A stretch of DNA of 64,000 bases from Mesorhizobium sp. B4-1-4 (GTDB lineage Bacteria > Pseudomonadota > Alphaproteobacteria > Rhizobiales > Rhizobiaceae): the NCBI RefSeq assembly GCF_006439395.2, contig NZ_CP083950.1:5197001-5261000 (forward strand), in the 5' to 3' direction. This document shows positions 41,636 through 50,522 of the stretch, in pieces. The notes beneath the pieces were generated by a model. It was not told where the DNA came from and did no database searches. It was given only the letters and a program-made list of their open reading frames with translations. Position numbers and translations under genes: made by a program. Position 1 is the stretch's first letter. Each line of letters begins with the position of its first letter.

Positions 41636-42535
41636 ATGCCGATGACGGACGTCGCCGCCACCGCCGAAATGCAGGCCGCCCTCCTGTCGCGGGCGCTGCC
41701 CTACATGCAGCGCTACGAGAACAAGACGGTCGTTGTGAAATATGGCGGCCACGCCATGGGCGACAGCGAACTCGGCAAGGCCTTCGCCCGCGACATTGCT
41801 CTGTTGAAGCAGTCCGGCGTCAATCCGATCGTCGTCCATGGCGGCGGGCCGCAGATCGGCGCCATGCTGACCAAGATGGGCATCGAATCCAAATTCGAGG
41901 GCGGCCTGCGCGTCACCGACCAGAAGACGGTCGAGATCGTCGAAATGGTGCTGGCCGGCTCGATCAACAAGGAAATCGTCGCCCTGATCAACGCCGAGGG
42001 CGAGTGGGCGATCGGCCTGTGCGGCAAGGACGGCAACATGGTGTTCGCCGAAAAGGCGCGCAAGACCATGATCGACCCGGACTCCAACATCGAGCGGGTG
42101 CTCGATCTCGGTTTCGTCGGCGAGCCGGTCGAAGTCGACCGCACGCTGCTCGACCTTCTGGCGCGCTCCGAGATGATCCCGGTGCTGGCGCCGGTGGCGC
42201 CCGGCCGCGACGGTCACACCTACAACATCAATGCCGACACTTTCGCCGGCGCCATCGCCGGCGCCTGCAAGGCCTCTCGCCTGCTGTTCCTGACCGACGT
42301 GCCCGGCGTGCTCGACAAGAACAAGAAGCTGATCGACGAGCTCACCGTCGCCGAGGCCAGGGCGCTGATCAAGGACGGCACGGTCTCCGGCGGCATGATC
42401 CCCAAGGTCGAGACCTGCATCGAAGCGATCGAGCGCGGTGTCGAGGGCGTCGTCATCCTCAACGGCAAGACCGCGCATTCCGTGCTGCTCGAACTCTTCA
42501 CCGAGCACGGTGCCGGCACGCTGATCGTGCCCTGA
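41636..42535 (+). CDS. argB: Acetylglutamate kinase
   Basis: The 299-residue cytoplasmic kinase phosphorylates N-acetyl-L-glutamate in arginine biosynthesis. Family marks are the N-terminal helix EMQAALLSRALPYMQRYENK, found in arginine-inhibited hexameric enzymes, then VVVKYGGHAMG, VVHGGGPQIG, GLRVTDQKTVEIVEM, NINADTFAGAIAGACKA, FLTDVPGVLD and SGGMIPKVETCIEAI. The helix suggests feedback inhibition by arginine. ATG at 41636 is used; ATG at 41642 is equally usable. In related genomes argB usually follows yihA; here the two are 8.4 kb apart. Confidence 0.97.
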   Translation: MPMTDVAATAEMQAALLSRALPYMQRYENKTVVVKYGGHAMGDSELGKAFARDIALLKQSGVNPIVVHGGGPQIGAMLTKMGIESKFEGGLRVTDQKTVEIVEMVLAGSINKEIVALINAEGEWAIGLCGKDGNMVFAEKARKTMIDPDSNIERVLDLGFVGEPVEVDRTLLDLLARSEMIPVLAPVAPGRDGHTYNINADTFAGAIAGACKASRLLFLTDVPGVLDKNKKLIDELTVAEARALIKDGTVSGGMIPKVETCIEAIERGVEGVVILNGKTAHSVLLELFTEHGAGTLIVP

Positions 42536-42568
42536 GGTGGTGCGGCGACAGCGCTGGCTCACACGCGC

Positions 42569-43027
42569 CTAATCCGGCAGGGCCGCGACCACCACGATTT
42601 CGACGACAAGGTCGGGATGGGCGAGTGCGGCGACTCCGATCACCTCCGACGGCGGCGGATTGTTGTAGCTGCAATGCTTGGGACAGTGCTCGGCGAAAAA
42701 TTCATCCATCACGTCCAACCGAAAATTTGGCGAGCTGAGGGCACCTCCGTTGGGGAATGGGCCCGTGACGTATTGGGTGATCTTGATGAGGTGTTCGAGC
42801 GAACTGCCGAGCTCTTCCAGATCCGATTTGATGTTCGTCAGAATGGAGCGCCATTGCGCCGTTGCGTCACCAACGGCGCCGCCCTTGCCACTGGCCGGAT
42901 CGTAATTTTCGGCAGTGCCCGTATTGCCGGCAAGAAAGACATACCCCTTGGCTCCCGTCACGACGGTGCCTTTTCCCCAAGGCATCAGCCGGTCACCCTT
43001 CATCTTCTTGTGCGTGACAAGGTTCAT
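42569..43027 (-). CDS. RidA/YjgF-family protein lacking the usual catalytic Arg
   Basis: The 152-residue protein keeps the chorismate-mutase-like trimer fold pattern: AQWRSILTNIKSDLEELGSS, LEHLIKITQYV, FRLDVMDEFFAEH and a C-terminal LVVEIVVVAAL. Active RidA imine deaminases have PARS-V near the C-terminus; here the segment reads PPPSEVIGVAAL, with Glu where the Arg should be, so typical deaminase activity is doubtful. GGAGAAAGC precedes the ATG. It is convergent with argB, 33 nt apart. The 108 bp to the radical SAM gene contain nothing recognised. Confidence 0.85.
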   Translation of the reverse strand: MNLVTHKKMKGDRLMPWGKGTVVTGAKGYVFLAGNTGTAENYDPASGKGGAVGDATAQWRSILTNIKSDLEELGSSLEHLIKITQYVTGPFPNGGALSSPNFRLDVMDEFFAEHCPKHCSYNNPPPSEVIGVAALAHPDLVVEIVVVAALPD

Positions 43028-43135
43028 CGCTTTCTCCTGCCGGTAGCCAGCGGCCCAATTGCAGAGTTAGCGCGTTGCCCGTCGACTGCCAGTATCGGTT
43101 CGGCCTCCGGCGGCAGAACGCGGAAGAGGCACCGC

Positions 43136-44683
43136 TCAAGCGCTGCGCGACTGCGCAACGACAGGTGCCGCCACTTTTCGCGCTGGTCGCCGAACTGCCA
43201 TTGATTCTTCCTCGCCATCCTGCGGCGCGCCCCAGAACGCGGCGAGTGTCGGACCATCCTTCGTCCGGCGGTCCGTCACCAGAAACCCCCAGACCTCCCG
43301 GAACCACACGCGCCGGCCCATCTTCGTATACCAGCGCATCGAGTGCCGCTGCTCGGGATCCCTATGGAAGAGGATGCGTGCCAGCGCCTTGGGCCGCGAC
43401 TGCACCGCGAGCTCGATCAGTTTGACGCTGAAGAAAAGCATCCATGGCTTCAGTCGCGTCATCCGCAGCACCTGGTGCTTGTAATCCCACAGCCGCGCAT
43501 CCAGCTGGATCACCTTGCGATCCCCGGCGATCCTGAAGAACGGCGTCCAGCGGTGCGGCGTCACGTAAAGCGCCTGGATCTGGTCGGGGTCATAGGCGAT
43601 GAGCTGGCGAAAGCCGCGCCAGAGGTCGCGAAACCCCTCGTCCTCGAAGCCGGCCACCCAGGTCGCCATCGACAGGATGCCGTGTTTCCGCAGCAGCCTT
43701 ATCGCCTCGCGGTCGGATGAGGTGCTGCCGCCCTTGCGGATCAATTGCAGCGTCTGCTCGTCGGTGTTTTCCATGCCGAGCAGCCAGCGGATGACGCCGG
43801 CCTTGCGGTAGAGATGCAGGATGTCGGCGTCGCGCACGATGTCGTCGGCGCGGGTCGAGCCGACGATCAGCACCGGCACGTTTTCGGCGATCAGCGCATC
43901 CAGAAACGCGCGCCAGGCCTTCTTCGAAACCGTCGGATTCTCGTCGGCCAGATTGATCAGTTCGACGCCGTGCTCGCGGTGCAGCCAGGCGATCTCCCCG
44001 GCGAACTTCACGGGGTCGCGATGCCGCCAGCGGGTCCAGAAGCCGCGCTGGCCGCAATAGTTGCACAGATGCGGGCAGCCGCGCGAAAACTGCATGACCA
44101 CGGCGCGCTTTCCGCCCCAATAGCTGTACTTGGGGTGTTCGATCAGCTCCCAGCCCACGCGGTAGGCGTCGAGCTCGGTGATCGTCATCGCCGGTTGTGT
44201 CGCGACGGGCCGGCGCAGATCATCGCGAAAGGCAATACCGGCCACGCTTGCCGGCGGCTGGTGCATTTCCAGCGCCTCGACCAGCGCCACAGCGGTGGCC
44301 TCGCCCTCGCCGCGCACGATGAAGTCGAAGACGTCGGTCGCCGACAGTATGTCGCGCCAATGATAGGTCGGGAAGACGCCGCCATAGATGATGATGGTGG
44401 CGGGTTCGCGCTGCTTGATCATCCCGGCGATCAGTAGGGCGGTCGGGTGCGCCGAGGTCGATCCGGAATGGCCGATCAGGACGAAGTCGGGGTGGTCATC
44501 CAGCGCGTCGCGCACCGCCATATCGAGCGGCATCGGCCCGAATTCGGCATCGACGAGCCGCACGTCATGACCGGCATCGATCAACGGACCGCCGATCGCC
44601 AGCAGGCCGAGCGGCGGCAGATGGTCGTCCGGCACGCGGCTGCCGATGGCGGTGTGCGGTGGGTTGATCAGGACGATTTTCAT
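43136..44683 (-). CDS. B12-binding-domain radical SAM protein, BchE-like
   Basis: The 515-residue enzyme has an N-terminal cobalamin-binding-type Rossmann domain (about 1-140: IVLINPPHTA, PPLGLLAIGGPLIDAGHDVR, IIIYGGVFPTYHW) and a radical SAM barrel with the 4Fe-4S motif SRGCPHLCNYCGQRGFW (Cys203, Cys207, Cys210). The LADENPTVSKKAWRAFLDAL segment and length recall BchE, the anaerobic Mg-protoporphyrin cyclase. No bch/crt genes are in the window, so the role may be different. ATG at 44683 follows GGAGGTCCGTC. No partner gene is adjacent apart from the Lrp gene 111 nt upstream on the same strand. Confidence 0.88.
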   Translation of the reverse strand: MKIVLINPPHTAIGSRVPDDHLPPLGLLAIGGPLIDAGHDVRLVDAEFGPMPLDMAVRDALDDHPDFVLIGHSGSTSAHPTALLIAGMIKQREPATIIIYGGVFPTYHWRDILSATDVFDFIVRGEGEATAVALVEALEMHQPPASVAGIAFRDDLRRPVATQPAMTITELDAYRVGWELIEHPKYSYWGGKRAVVMQFSRGCPHLCNYCGQRGFWTRWRHRDPVKFAGEIAWLHREHGVELINLADENPTVSKKAWRAFLDALIAENVPVLIVGSTRADDIVRDADILHLYRKAGVIRWLLGMENTDEQTLQLIRKGGSTSSDREAIRLLRKHGILSMATWVAGFEDEGFRDLWRGFRQLIAYDPDQIQALYVTPHRWTPFFRIAGDRKVIQLDARLWDYKHQVLRMTRLKPWMLFFSVKLIELAVQSRPKALARILFHRDPEQRHSMRWYTKMGRRVWFREVWGFLVTDRRTKDGPTLAAFWGAPQDGEEESMAVRRPARKVAAPVVAQSRSA

Positions 44684-44794
44684 GACGGACCTCCTCGGTG
44701 GTTGGTCCGTTCATGCTGGCCGGCGCGCCGGGCGCCGAATGGGCCGATCCCAGCAGTTTGCGTGCAGCTTTTCCGCAAAAAGCCGGAAGCGGCG

Positions 44795-45271
44795 TCAGCG
44801 CTTCAGATGCCCGAGCGGCACGTGGCCGGGTTCCTTGATGTTCTGCAGCACCAGTTGCGTGTGGACGTCGCGCACGCCGTCGAGCCGCATCAGCCGGTGC
44901 ATGACGAAGGCGTTAAGGTCGTCGACCGACGGCACCATGACATGCAGCAGGAAGTCATGATCGCCGGTCATCGTCCAGCACGACGACACCTCGTCCATGC
45001 GCTGGACCGCGGCAATGAAGCTCTCGGGCGATCCGTCGCTGTGGCTGACGAGGCGCACCTGGATGAACACCTCGACCATCAGGCCGACCGCGCGCCGGCT
45101 GATCACCGCGGCGAAGCCCTTGATGATGCCGGCATCCCGCAGCGCTTCGAAGCGCCGCGCGCACGGCGTCGTCGACAGGCCGATCTCCTGGGCCAGCTCG
45201 GAGACAGGCTTGCGTCCGTCGCGTTGCAGGACATCGAGCATCTTGATCTCGAAATCGTCGAATTGAGGCAT
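44795..45271 (-). CDS. Lrp/AsnC-family regulator, probably of phhA
   Basis: The 158-residue regulator has an N-terminal helix-turn-helix (EIKMLDVLQRDGRKPVSELA, QEIGLSTTPCARRFEALRDA) and a C-terminal RAM ligand-binding domain (RAVGLMVEVFIQVRL, CWTMTGDHDFLLHVMVPSVD). GGAG lies at good spacing before ATG 45271; GTG at 45277 is in frame. It is divergent from phhA across 138 bp that contain an A/T-rich stretch near 45300, an arrangement that usually means local control by an amino acid, here probably phenylalanine or tyrosine (inference). Confidence 0.93.
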   Translation of the reverse strand: MPQFDDFEIKMLDVLQRDGRKPVSELAQEIGLSTTPCARRFEALRDAGIIKGFAAVISRRAVGLMVEVFIQVRLVSHSDGSPESFIAAVQRMDEVSSCWTMTGDHDFLLHVMVPSVDDLNAFVMHRLMRLDGVRDVHTQLVLQNIKEPGHVPLGHLKR

Positions 45272-45409
45272 TTTCACTCCTTATAGGCGCTAGTCGAGTG
45301 AATATTATCCAGAATACGCCGTTCGATCCATCATCAAAACCGATTTGCCTCAGGAAATGCCATTAATCTCGGGCACGTTCGCCATTCATGCTTTGTGAGG
45401 AGAAAACCC

Positions 45410-46246
45410 ATGACGACGATGAGCGTTGCCGAATATGCCCGCGAGTGCGCGGCGCAGGGGTTGCGCGGCGACTATTCGGTCTGCCGTGCCGATTTCACCG
45501 TGGCGCAGGGCTATGACTACAGCGCCGAGGAACAGGCGGTGTGGCGCACGCTGTGCGACCGCCAGACCGAACTGACGCGCAAGCTCGCCCACCACTCCTA
45601 CCTCGACGGCGTCGAGAAGCTCGGCCTGCTCGACCGCATCCCCGATTTCGAGGACGTCAGCGCCAAGCTGCGCAAGCTCACGGCCTGGGAGATCGTCGCC
45701 GTGCCGGGGCTCATTCCGGCCGCGCCCTTCTTTGATCATCTCGCCAATCGCCGCTTCCCGGTCACCAACTGGCTGCGCACGAGGCAGGAGCTCGACTACA
45801 TCGTCGAGCCCGACATGTTCCATGATTTCTTTGGCCACGTGCCGGTGCTGTCGCAGCCGGTATTCGCCGACTTCATGCAGATGTATGGCAAGAAGGCCGG
45901 CGATATCATCGCGCTCGGCGGCGACGAGATGATCACCCGGCTCTACTGGTACACGGCCGAATACGGCCTGATCCAGGAGGCTGGCCAGCCGCTGAAGGCC
46001 TTTGGCGCCGGCCTGATGTCGTCCTTTACCGAATTGCAGTTCGCTGTCGACAGCAAGGATGCCCATCATGTGCCCTTCGATCTCGAAACGGTGATGCGCA
46101 CCGGCTACGAGATCGACAAGTTCCAGCGCGCCTATTTCGTGCTGCCGTCCTTCGACGTTTTGCGCGATGCCTTCCAGACCGCGGATTTCGGGAAGATCGT
46201 CGCGCGCCGCAAGGGCGAGGCCGCACTCGACCCGGCGACAGTATAG
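45410..46246 (+). CDS. phhA: Phenylalanine 4-monooxygenase
   Basis: The 278-residue tetrahydrobiopterin-dependent non-haem iron enzyme converts phenylalanine to tyrosine. The iron ligands are visible as His138 and His143 in FHDFFGHVPVL and Glu184 in WYTAEYGL. Length is that of bacterial single-domain enzymes, without the N-terminal ACT domain of animal ones. GAGGAGAAAACCC precedes ATG 45410. It is divergent from an Lrp-type regulator. No pterin-4a-carbinolamine dehydratase gene is adjacent. Confidence 0.97.
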   Translation: MTTMSVAEYARECAAQGLRGDYSVCRADFTVAQGYDYSAEEQAVWRTLCDRQTELTRKLAHHSYLDGVEKLGLLDRIPDFEDVSAKLRKLTAWEIVAVPGLIPAAPFFDHLANRRFPVTNWLRTRQELDYIVEPDMFHDFFGHVPVLSQPVFADFMQMYGKKAGDIIALGGDEMITRLYWYTAEYGLIQEAGQPLKAFGAGLMSSFTELQFAVDSKDAHHVPFDLETVMRTGYEIDKFQRAYFVLPSFDVLRDAFQTADFGKIVARRKGEAALDPATV

Positions 46247-46390
46247 TCCCTGGGCCGGATCTGACCGGCCGAGGTGACATCACGTCGGCACAATTTCCCG
46301 GTCGGCCGATCCTTCTCTCGGCCGCCGGTATGCCGCGGACGGCTTCTTGGAGGCTTCGGCGGCGCCGGTGAATGCCACCGTTGGCGCGAC

Positions 46391-46442
46391 GCCCGTCTGT
46401 CCTGCCCCCTCTGTCTTACCCCGTCTGTCTTACCCGTCTGCG
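46391..46442. repeat. Short imperfect tandem repeat (CCCGTCTGTCTTA type)
   Basis: Three to four imperfect copies of a 13-14-bp unit, CCGTCTGTCTTAC, run head to tail. The array ends inside the 3' end of the second Lrp gene and includes its stop codon. Between phhA (ends 46246) and the array nothing else is recognised. Confidence 0.55.
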
Positions 46443-46879
46443 TAGATGTTGCGATTGAACTTCGTTTCCATCACCACATGGGAAGCGGTTTTAACGACGC
46501 CGTTGATTTCATTGACGGCATTGACCTCCCGGTTCAGCTTCTCGAGCGTGTCGGCGGCAAGGTGGATGATCAGGTCCCATTCGCCGGTTATGGCAAAGAC
46601 CGCCTGGATCGATGGCATCGCCCTGATCCTTCTGGAGACGTCAGGATAGCTCTTGTTGTTCAGGGCGGCGAAGGTGAAACAGTGGACGGAATTCTGGGCC
46701 GCCGCCTTGGTCAGCCGCACGGCATAGCCTTCGATGATGCCGCCCGCCTCGAGTTTCTGTATCCGCTCCTGCAGCGCCGTCCTGGATACGCCGAGCTGAC
46801 GTGCCAACGATGCGACTGGCTCACGTGCGTTCTTTTGCATCAGCGCGAGCAACTGGCGGTCCTTCTCGGTCAATTCCAC
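46430..46879 (-). CDS. Lrp/AsnC-family regulator of the amino-acid uptake set
   Basis: The 149-residue regulator has the helix-turn-helix LTEKDRQLLALMQKNAREPV and ASLARQLGVSRTALQERIQK at about 3-45 and a RAM domain with VFAITGEWDLIIHLAADTLE. GTG at 46879 was chosen because AGAGG lies 8 nt upstream and the product then has the usual family length; the longer frame upstream is not family-like. It is divergent from a binding-protein, flavin oxidase and permease set across 355 bp, which probably hold both promoters and the operator; I could not resolve them. Confidence 0.88.
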   Translation of the reverse strand: MELTEKDRQLLALMQKNAREPVASLARQLGVSRTALQERIQKLEAGGIIEGYAVRLTKAAAQNSVHCFTFAALNNKSYPDVSRRIRAMPSIQAVFAITGEWDLIIHLAADTLEKLNREVNAVNEINGVVKTASHVVMETKFNRNIYADG

Positions 46880-47234
46880 AATCAAATCCTCTCGTACGGT
46901 CGGCGCTGGAACGGTCAAATCGGTCGGCACGATCCTATCGGCTGAACCGCCCCGACGACAATCCTCGCGCCGGCGGTGCCGGGCACGGCATCCGGCACTA
47001 TGCCGCCTCGAGGCACGCAATGACTGCACGATCGCCATTATCCGGCATTTCGCCGGGTAGAACCCTTCTTTTTGCGACCCGACTGTCAGACGTAACAAAC
47101 GCCGGTCCATCGGAGGGAACCAGCTTCGGCTGTGGTGGGCACGATCGAAACCTGATCCGCGTTGACCTTGCGGCTGAAAGCACTGAGGTCCGACGTCCGT
47201 CACGAATCATGTCAATCACGAGGGAGGGATAACT

Positions 47235-48062
47235 TTGAAAAAGCTGCTCGAATTCGCCGTTCTTGCCGCCGCGACAGTCGCGATCGCGACGACAGCCATG
47301 GCCGGAGAAACCTTGGACCGCGTCACATCCAAGAAGGCGATGGTCGTCGCCACCAACGCGGCTTGGCCGCCGCAGAGCTTCCTCAACGACAGCAACGAGC
47401 TCGCTGGTTTCGACATCGATGTCTCGCGCGAGATCGGCAAGCGGCTCGGTGTCGAGGTCTCGTTCGAAACGCCTGACTGGGCGACGCTGACCGGCGGACG
47501 CTGGCAGGGACGTTACGACCTCGGGGTCGGATCGGTCACGCCGACCAAGGCCCGTTCCAAGGTGATCGATTTTGTCGGCATCTATTATTACAGCCCCTAT
47601 GTCTACGTCGTGCACAAGGACAGCAACGCCAAGTCGGTCGCCGATCTCAACGGCAAGGTGATCGGTGTCGAGACGGCCACCACCTCGGAGGACTTTATCC
47701 GCCGCAAGCTCGAAATCGATGCTCCCGGCCTGCCTCCTGTCGAATACAAGCTCGAGCCGGGCGAGATCCGCACCTTCGCCGATTCCATGCTGCCCTTCGA
47801 TGATCTGCGGCTTGGCGACGGCGTGCGCCTGAATGCCGTGATCGCGCCGGAACAGACGGCGCAGAATGCCATCAAGAATGGCTATCCCGTGAAGATCCTG
47901 GAAGGCGAGTACGCTTTCCGCGAACCGCTCGTCGTCATCGCCGAGAAGAACGATCCCGAGTGGACGGCAAAGGTCGCGGGCGTCATCGCCGAGCTGAAGG
48001 CGGACGGCACGCTCGCCGCGCTGACCACGAAGTGGTATGGCAAGGACTACAGCGCTAAGTGA
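47235..48062 (+). CDS. Amino-acid-type ABC transporter substrate-binding protein
   Basis: The 275-residue periplasmic protein opens with a signal peptide (MKKLLEFAVLAAATVAIATT, cleavage near AMAGE). The mature chain follows the family 3 (polar amino acid) pattern: MVVATNAAWPPQSFLNDSNE, LAGFDIDVSREIGKRLGVEV, RYDLGVGSVTPTKARSKVID. Start is TTG at 47235, with GGGAGGG upstream. It heads a set with a flavin oxidase and a permease but no ATPase, so it may feed an ATPase encoded elsewhere. The second Lrp regulator is divergent. Confidence 0.92.
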   Translation: MKKLLEFAVLAAATVAIATTAMAGETLDRVTSKKAMVVATNAAWPPQSFLNDSNELAGFDIDVSREIGKRLGVEVSFETPDWATLTGGRWQGRYDLGVGSVTPTKARSKVIDFVGIYYYSPYVYVVHKDSNAKSVADLNGKVIGVETATTSEDFIRRKLEIDAPGLPPVEYKLEPGEIRTFADSMLPFDDLRLGDGVRLNAVIAPEQTAQNAIKNGYPVKILEGEYAFREPLVVIAEKNDPEWTAKVAGVIAELKADGTLAALTTKWYGKDYSAK

Positions 48063-48142
48063 GATAATTCCGCCGGCTGCCGTCTGGCGGCCGGCGGGCG
48101 TCACCCCGCCAAATGCACTGCCACTTACCCGCAAAGTCGCCG

Positions 48143-49447
48143 ATGGCCTATCCCGACACTTACTATGCCCGCACCGCGGCCGACCGCAAGACGAGGCCTC
48201 CCCTCCAGGGCGAGGCGCAATGTGACGTGGCCGTCGTCGGTGCGGGACTGGCCGGTCTGACGACGGCGCTTCAGCTGGCGCGCGCCGGACTGCATGTCGC
48301 CGTGCTGGAAGCCCAGTCTGTCGGTTTCGGCGCTTCCGGCCGCAATGGCGGTTTCGTCACGCCCGGCTTCGCCACCGGCGGCCAGGCCATTGCCGCGCGT
48401 GTCGGCGAGGAGGCGGCGCGCGGACTGCACCGCCTGTCGATCGAGGGCGTCGAATTCGTGCGCGACACCATCGAGGCGCTCGCAATAACCGCCGCCATGC
48501 CGCGCGCCGGCCTGCTCAGCGTTCTGCGTTACGACGACGGCGATGCGCTGAAGGCCTATGCCGAGCAGATGGCACGCGACCACGGCTACGAGCTTCAATA
48601 TCTGCGCACGGAAGCCGTCCGCTCGGTGCTGAAATCGGCTCGCTACCACCAGGGCCTGCGCGACCCGAACGCCTTTCACATCCACCCGCTCAACTATCTG
48701 CGCTCCCTGGCCGACGAGATCGAGCGCCTGGGAGGCACGATCCATGAGAGTTCACAGGTCGTGCAATGCGACCTGTCCGGCACGCGAAAGATGCTCCGCA
48801 CGAGACAGGGCACGGTTCGGGCGTCCCATGTCGTGCTGGCAACCGGCGGCTACACCGGCCCGGTATTCGGCCAGCTGTACCGCGCCTTTCTGCCCATCGC
48901 GACCTATGTGATGGTCTCCGAGGCGGCTCCCCGTCTCATTGCTCAGGCCGTCGCCACGACGGATGCCGTCGGCGACAACAGGCGGGCCGGCGACTATTAC
49001 CGTCTGGTCGAGAGCGGCAATCGCCTTTTGTGGGGCGGGCGCATCACCACGCGCGCCGCTTCCGCCGACGCGTTGGCGCGCGAACTGCGCCGGGAGATGG
49101 TCGGCACCTACCCACAGCTCGCCGGCCTCAAGACCGAATTGGCCTGGTCCGGATTGATGTCCTATGCCCGGCATCTGCTGCCCCAGATCGGAGAACTGCA
49201 GCCGGGTGTCTGGTACTGCACCGCTTTCGGTGGTCATGGCCTCAACACCACGGCGATTGCCGGAAAACTCGTCGCCGAAGGCGTTCTGGGCGTTTCGGAC
49301 CGGTACCGGCAGTTCGCGCCGTTCGGACTGAGCTGGGCAGGCGGCCCCGCTGGCCTGGCCGCCGCGCAGGTCACCTACTGGAAATTGCAGGCGCAGGACT
49401 GGTGGCGGGAACGCCGCGCCAGCGCCAAAGACAAGGTGGCGGCATGA
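48143..49447 (+). CDS. FAD-dependent amino-acid/amine oxidoreductase (DadA/PuuB-like)
   Basis: The 434-residue flavoprotein has the dinucleotide motif DVAVVGAGLAGLTTALQLAR at about 28-47, the ASGRNGGFVTPGF segment typical of PuuB/glycine-oxidase-type enzymes, and the C-terminal GVWYCTAFGGHGLNTTAIAG that closes the FAD site. Such enzymes oxidise D-amino acids, glycine derivatives or gamma-glutamylputrescine. ATG at 48143 is used; the frame is open from an in-frame ATG at 48113. Its stop overlaps the permease start (ATGA). Lying between a binding protein and a permease, it probably oxidises the imported compound. Confidence 0.92.
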   Translation: MAYPDTYYARTAADRKTRPPLQGEAQCDVAVVGAGLAGLTTALQLARAGLHVAVLEAQSVGFGASGRNGGFVTPGFATGGQAIAARVGEEAARGLHRLSIEGVEFVRDTIEALAITAAMPRAGLLSVLRYDDGDALKAYAEQMARDHGYELQYLRTEAVRSVLKSARYHQGLRDPNAFHIHPLNYLRSLADEIERLGGTIHESSQVVQCDLSGTRKMLRTRQGTVRASHVVLATGGYTGPVFGQLYRAFLPIATYVMVSEAAPRLIAQAVATTDAVGDNRRAGDYYRLVESGNRLLWGGRITTRAASADALARELRREMVGTYPQLAGLKTELAWSGLMSYARHLLPQIGELQPGVWYCTAFGGHGLNTTAIAGKLVAEGVLGVSDRYRQFAPFGLSWAGGPAGLAAAQVTYWKLQAQDWWRERRASAKDKVAA

Positions 49448-50418
49448 TCGGCAGGCTGATGCTCTTCAACCCAGGAATCGCCCGCCGTGCGGCGGCCGCG
49501 CTTGTTCCGGCGCTGCTGGCAGCAGCCCTCTACACCATGGGCATCAAGTCGAGCTGGATCGGCTCGTTGATGCCGGTTGCATCCGACTGGTTGCAGGCCA
49601 ACCCGGCCCTGTCGCGCGCGCTTTCCGCCGTGTTGATCGCGCTCCTGGTGTTGGTGAATTGCAAGCTGCTGCTGCTCCTGCCGCGACGCCAGCAGATCGC
49701 CGGCGTCTGGATCGAGCTGTTCGCGCTGCTGATGCTGTTCTTCTATTCCTTCGACCTCTCCTTCGCCTTTATCGCCAGGAAGGTCGGCTTCCTGATTACA
49801 CAGGGTGTCGCCACGACGCTTTACATCTCGGCAATCTCGATCCTGATTGCGACGACTATCGCGCTTGTCGGCGCCATCGCCAAGCTGACCGGCAACGGCC
49901 TCGTGTTTGGGCTGGCGACCTTCTACACGTCGCTGTTTCGGGGCCTGCCGCTGCTGATGCAGATCTACATCATCTATCTCGGCCTGCCGCAGGTCGGCTA
50001 TGTGATCGGCGCGGTGCCGGCCGGCATCCTGGCGCTGTCGTTGTGTTATGGCGCCTACATGACCGAGATCTTCCGCGCCGGCATCGAAAGCATCCCTCGC
50101 GGACAAAGCGAAGGCGCCACAGCGCTCGGCCTGAGCCCGGGTCAGACCATGGCGCTGGTCATCCTGCCGCAGGCCATGCGCGTCATCATTCCGCCGACCG
50201 GCAATCAGTTCATCGCCATGCTGAAGGATTCATCGCTCGTATCCGTCGTCGGCGTCTGGGAGATCATGTATCTCGCCCGCACGATGGGCCAGACGGAGTT
50301 TCGCCATATCGAGATGCTGATCACCGCCTCGATGATCTACTGGATGCTCTCGATCGCGCTGGAATTCGGCCAGGCCTATCTGGAACGGCGTTTCGGCAGG
50401 TCCGAGCGGCGGGCATAG
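49444..50418 (+). CDS. ABC transporter permease, amino-acid (HisM/GlnP) type
   Basis: The 324-residue inner-membrane protein has an extra N-terminal hydrophobic region of about 110 residues before the core permease domain. The core begins GVATTLYISAISILIATTIA and carries the coupling motif EGATALGLSPGQTMALVILP, followed by QAMRVIIPPTGNQFIAMLKD, the typical HisM/GlnP signature. The start overlaps the oxidase stop. A second permease and an ATPase are not adjacent: the 3' side is a hairpin and a decayed GMC gene, so homodimeric use or an ATPase elsewhere is implied. Confidence 0.93.
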   Translation: MIGRLMLFNPGIARRAAAALVPALLAAALYTMGIKSSWIGSLMPVASDWLQANPALSRALSAVLIALLVLVNCKLLLLLPRRQQIAGVWIELFALLMLFFYSFDLSFAFIARKVGFLITQGVATTLYISAISILIATTIALVGAIAKLTGNGLVFGLATFYTSLFRGLPLLMQIYIIYLGLPQVGYVIGAVPAGILALSLCYGAYMTEIFRAGIESIPRGQSEGATALGLSPGQTMALVILPQAMRVIIPPTGNQFIAMLKDSSLVSVVGVWEIMYLARTMGQTEFRHIEMLITASMIYWMLSIALEFGQAYLERRFGRSERRA

Positions 50419-50488
50419 GCGCCCCAGCGCTTTTGCATCACCGCGCCGACCTGACAGCGCTCGACAAACAGTTGACCTGACCGGCAAC

Positions 50489-50507
50489 CGCGCCCGTCGC
50501 GGGCGCG
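50489..50507. terminator. GC-rich hairpin after the uptake set
   Basis: CGCGCCCG and CGGGCGCG pair perfectly over 8 bp around a TCG loop, 71 nt after the permease stop. There is no T-tract, so it is only a possible termination or RNA-stability structure. Confidence 0.35.
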
Positions 50508-50522
50508 GAAGTCCCTGGCCAC

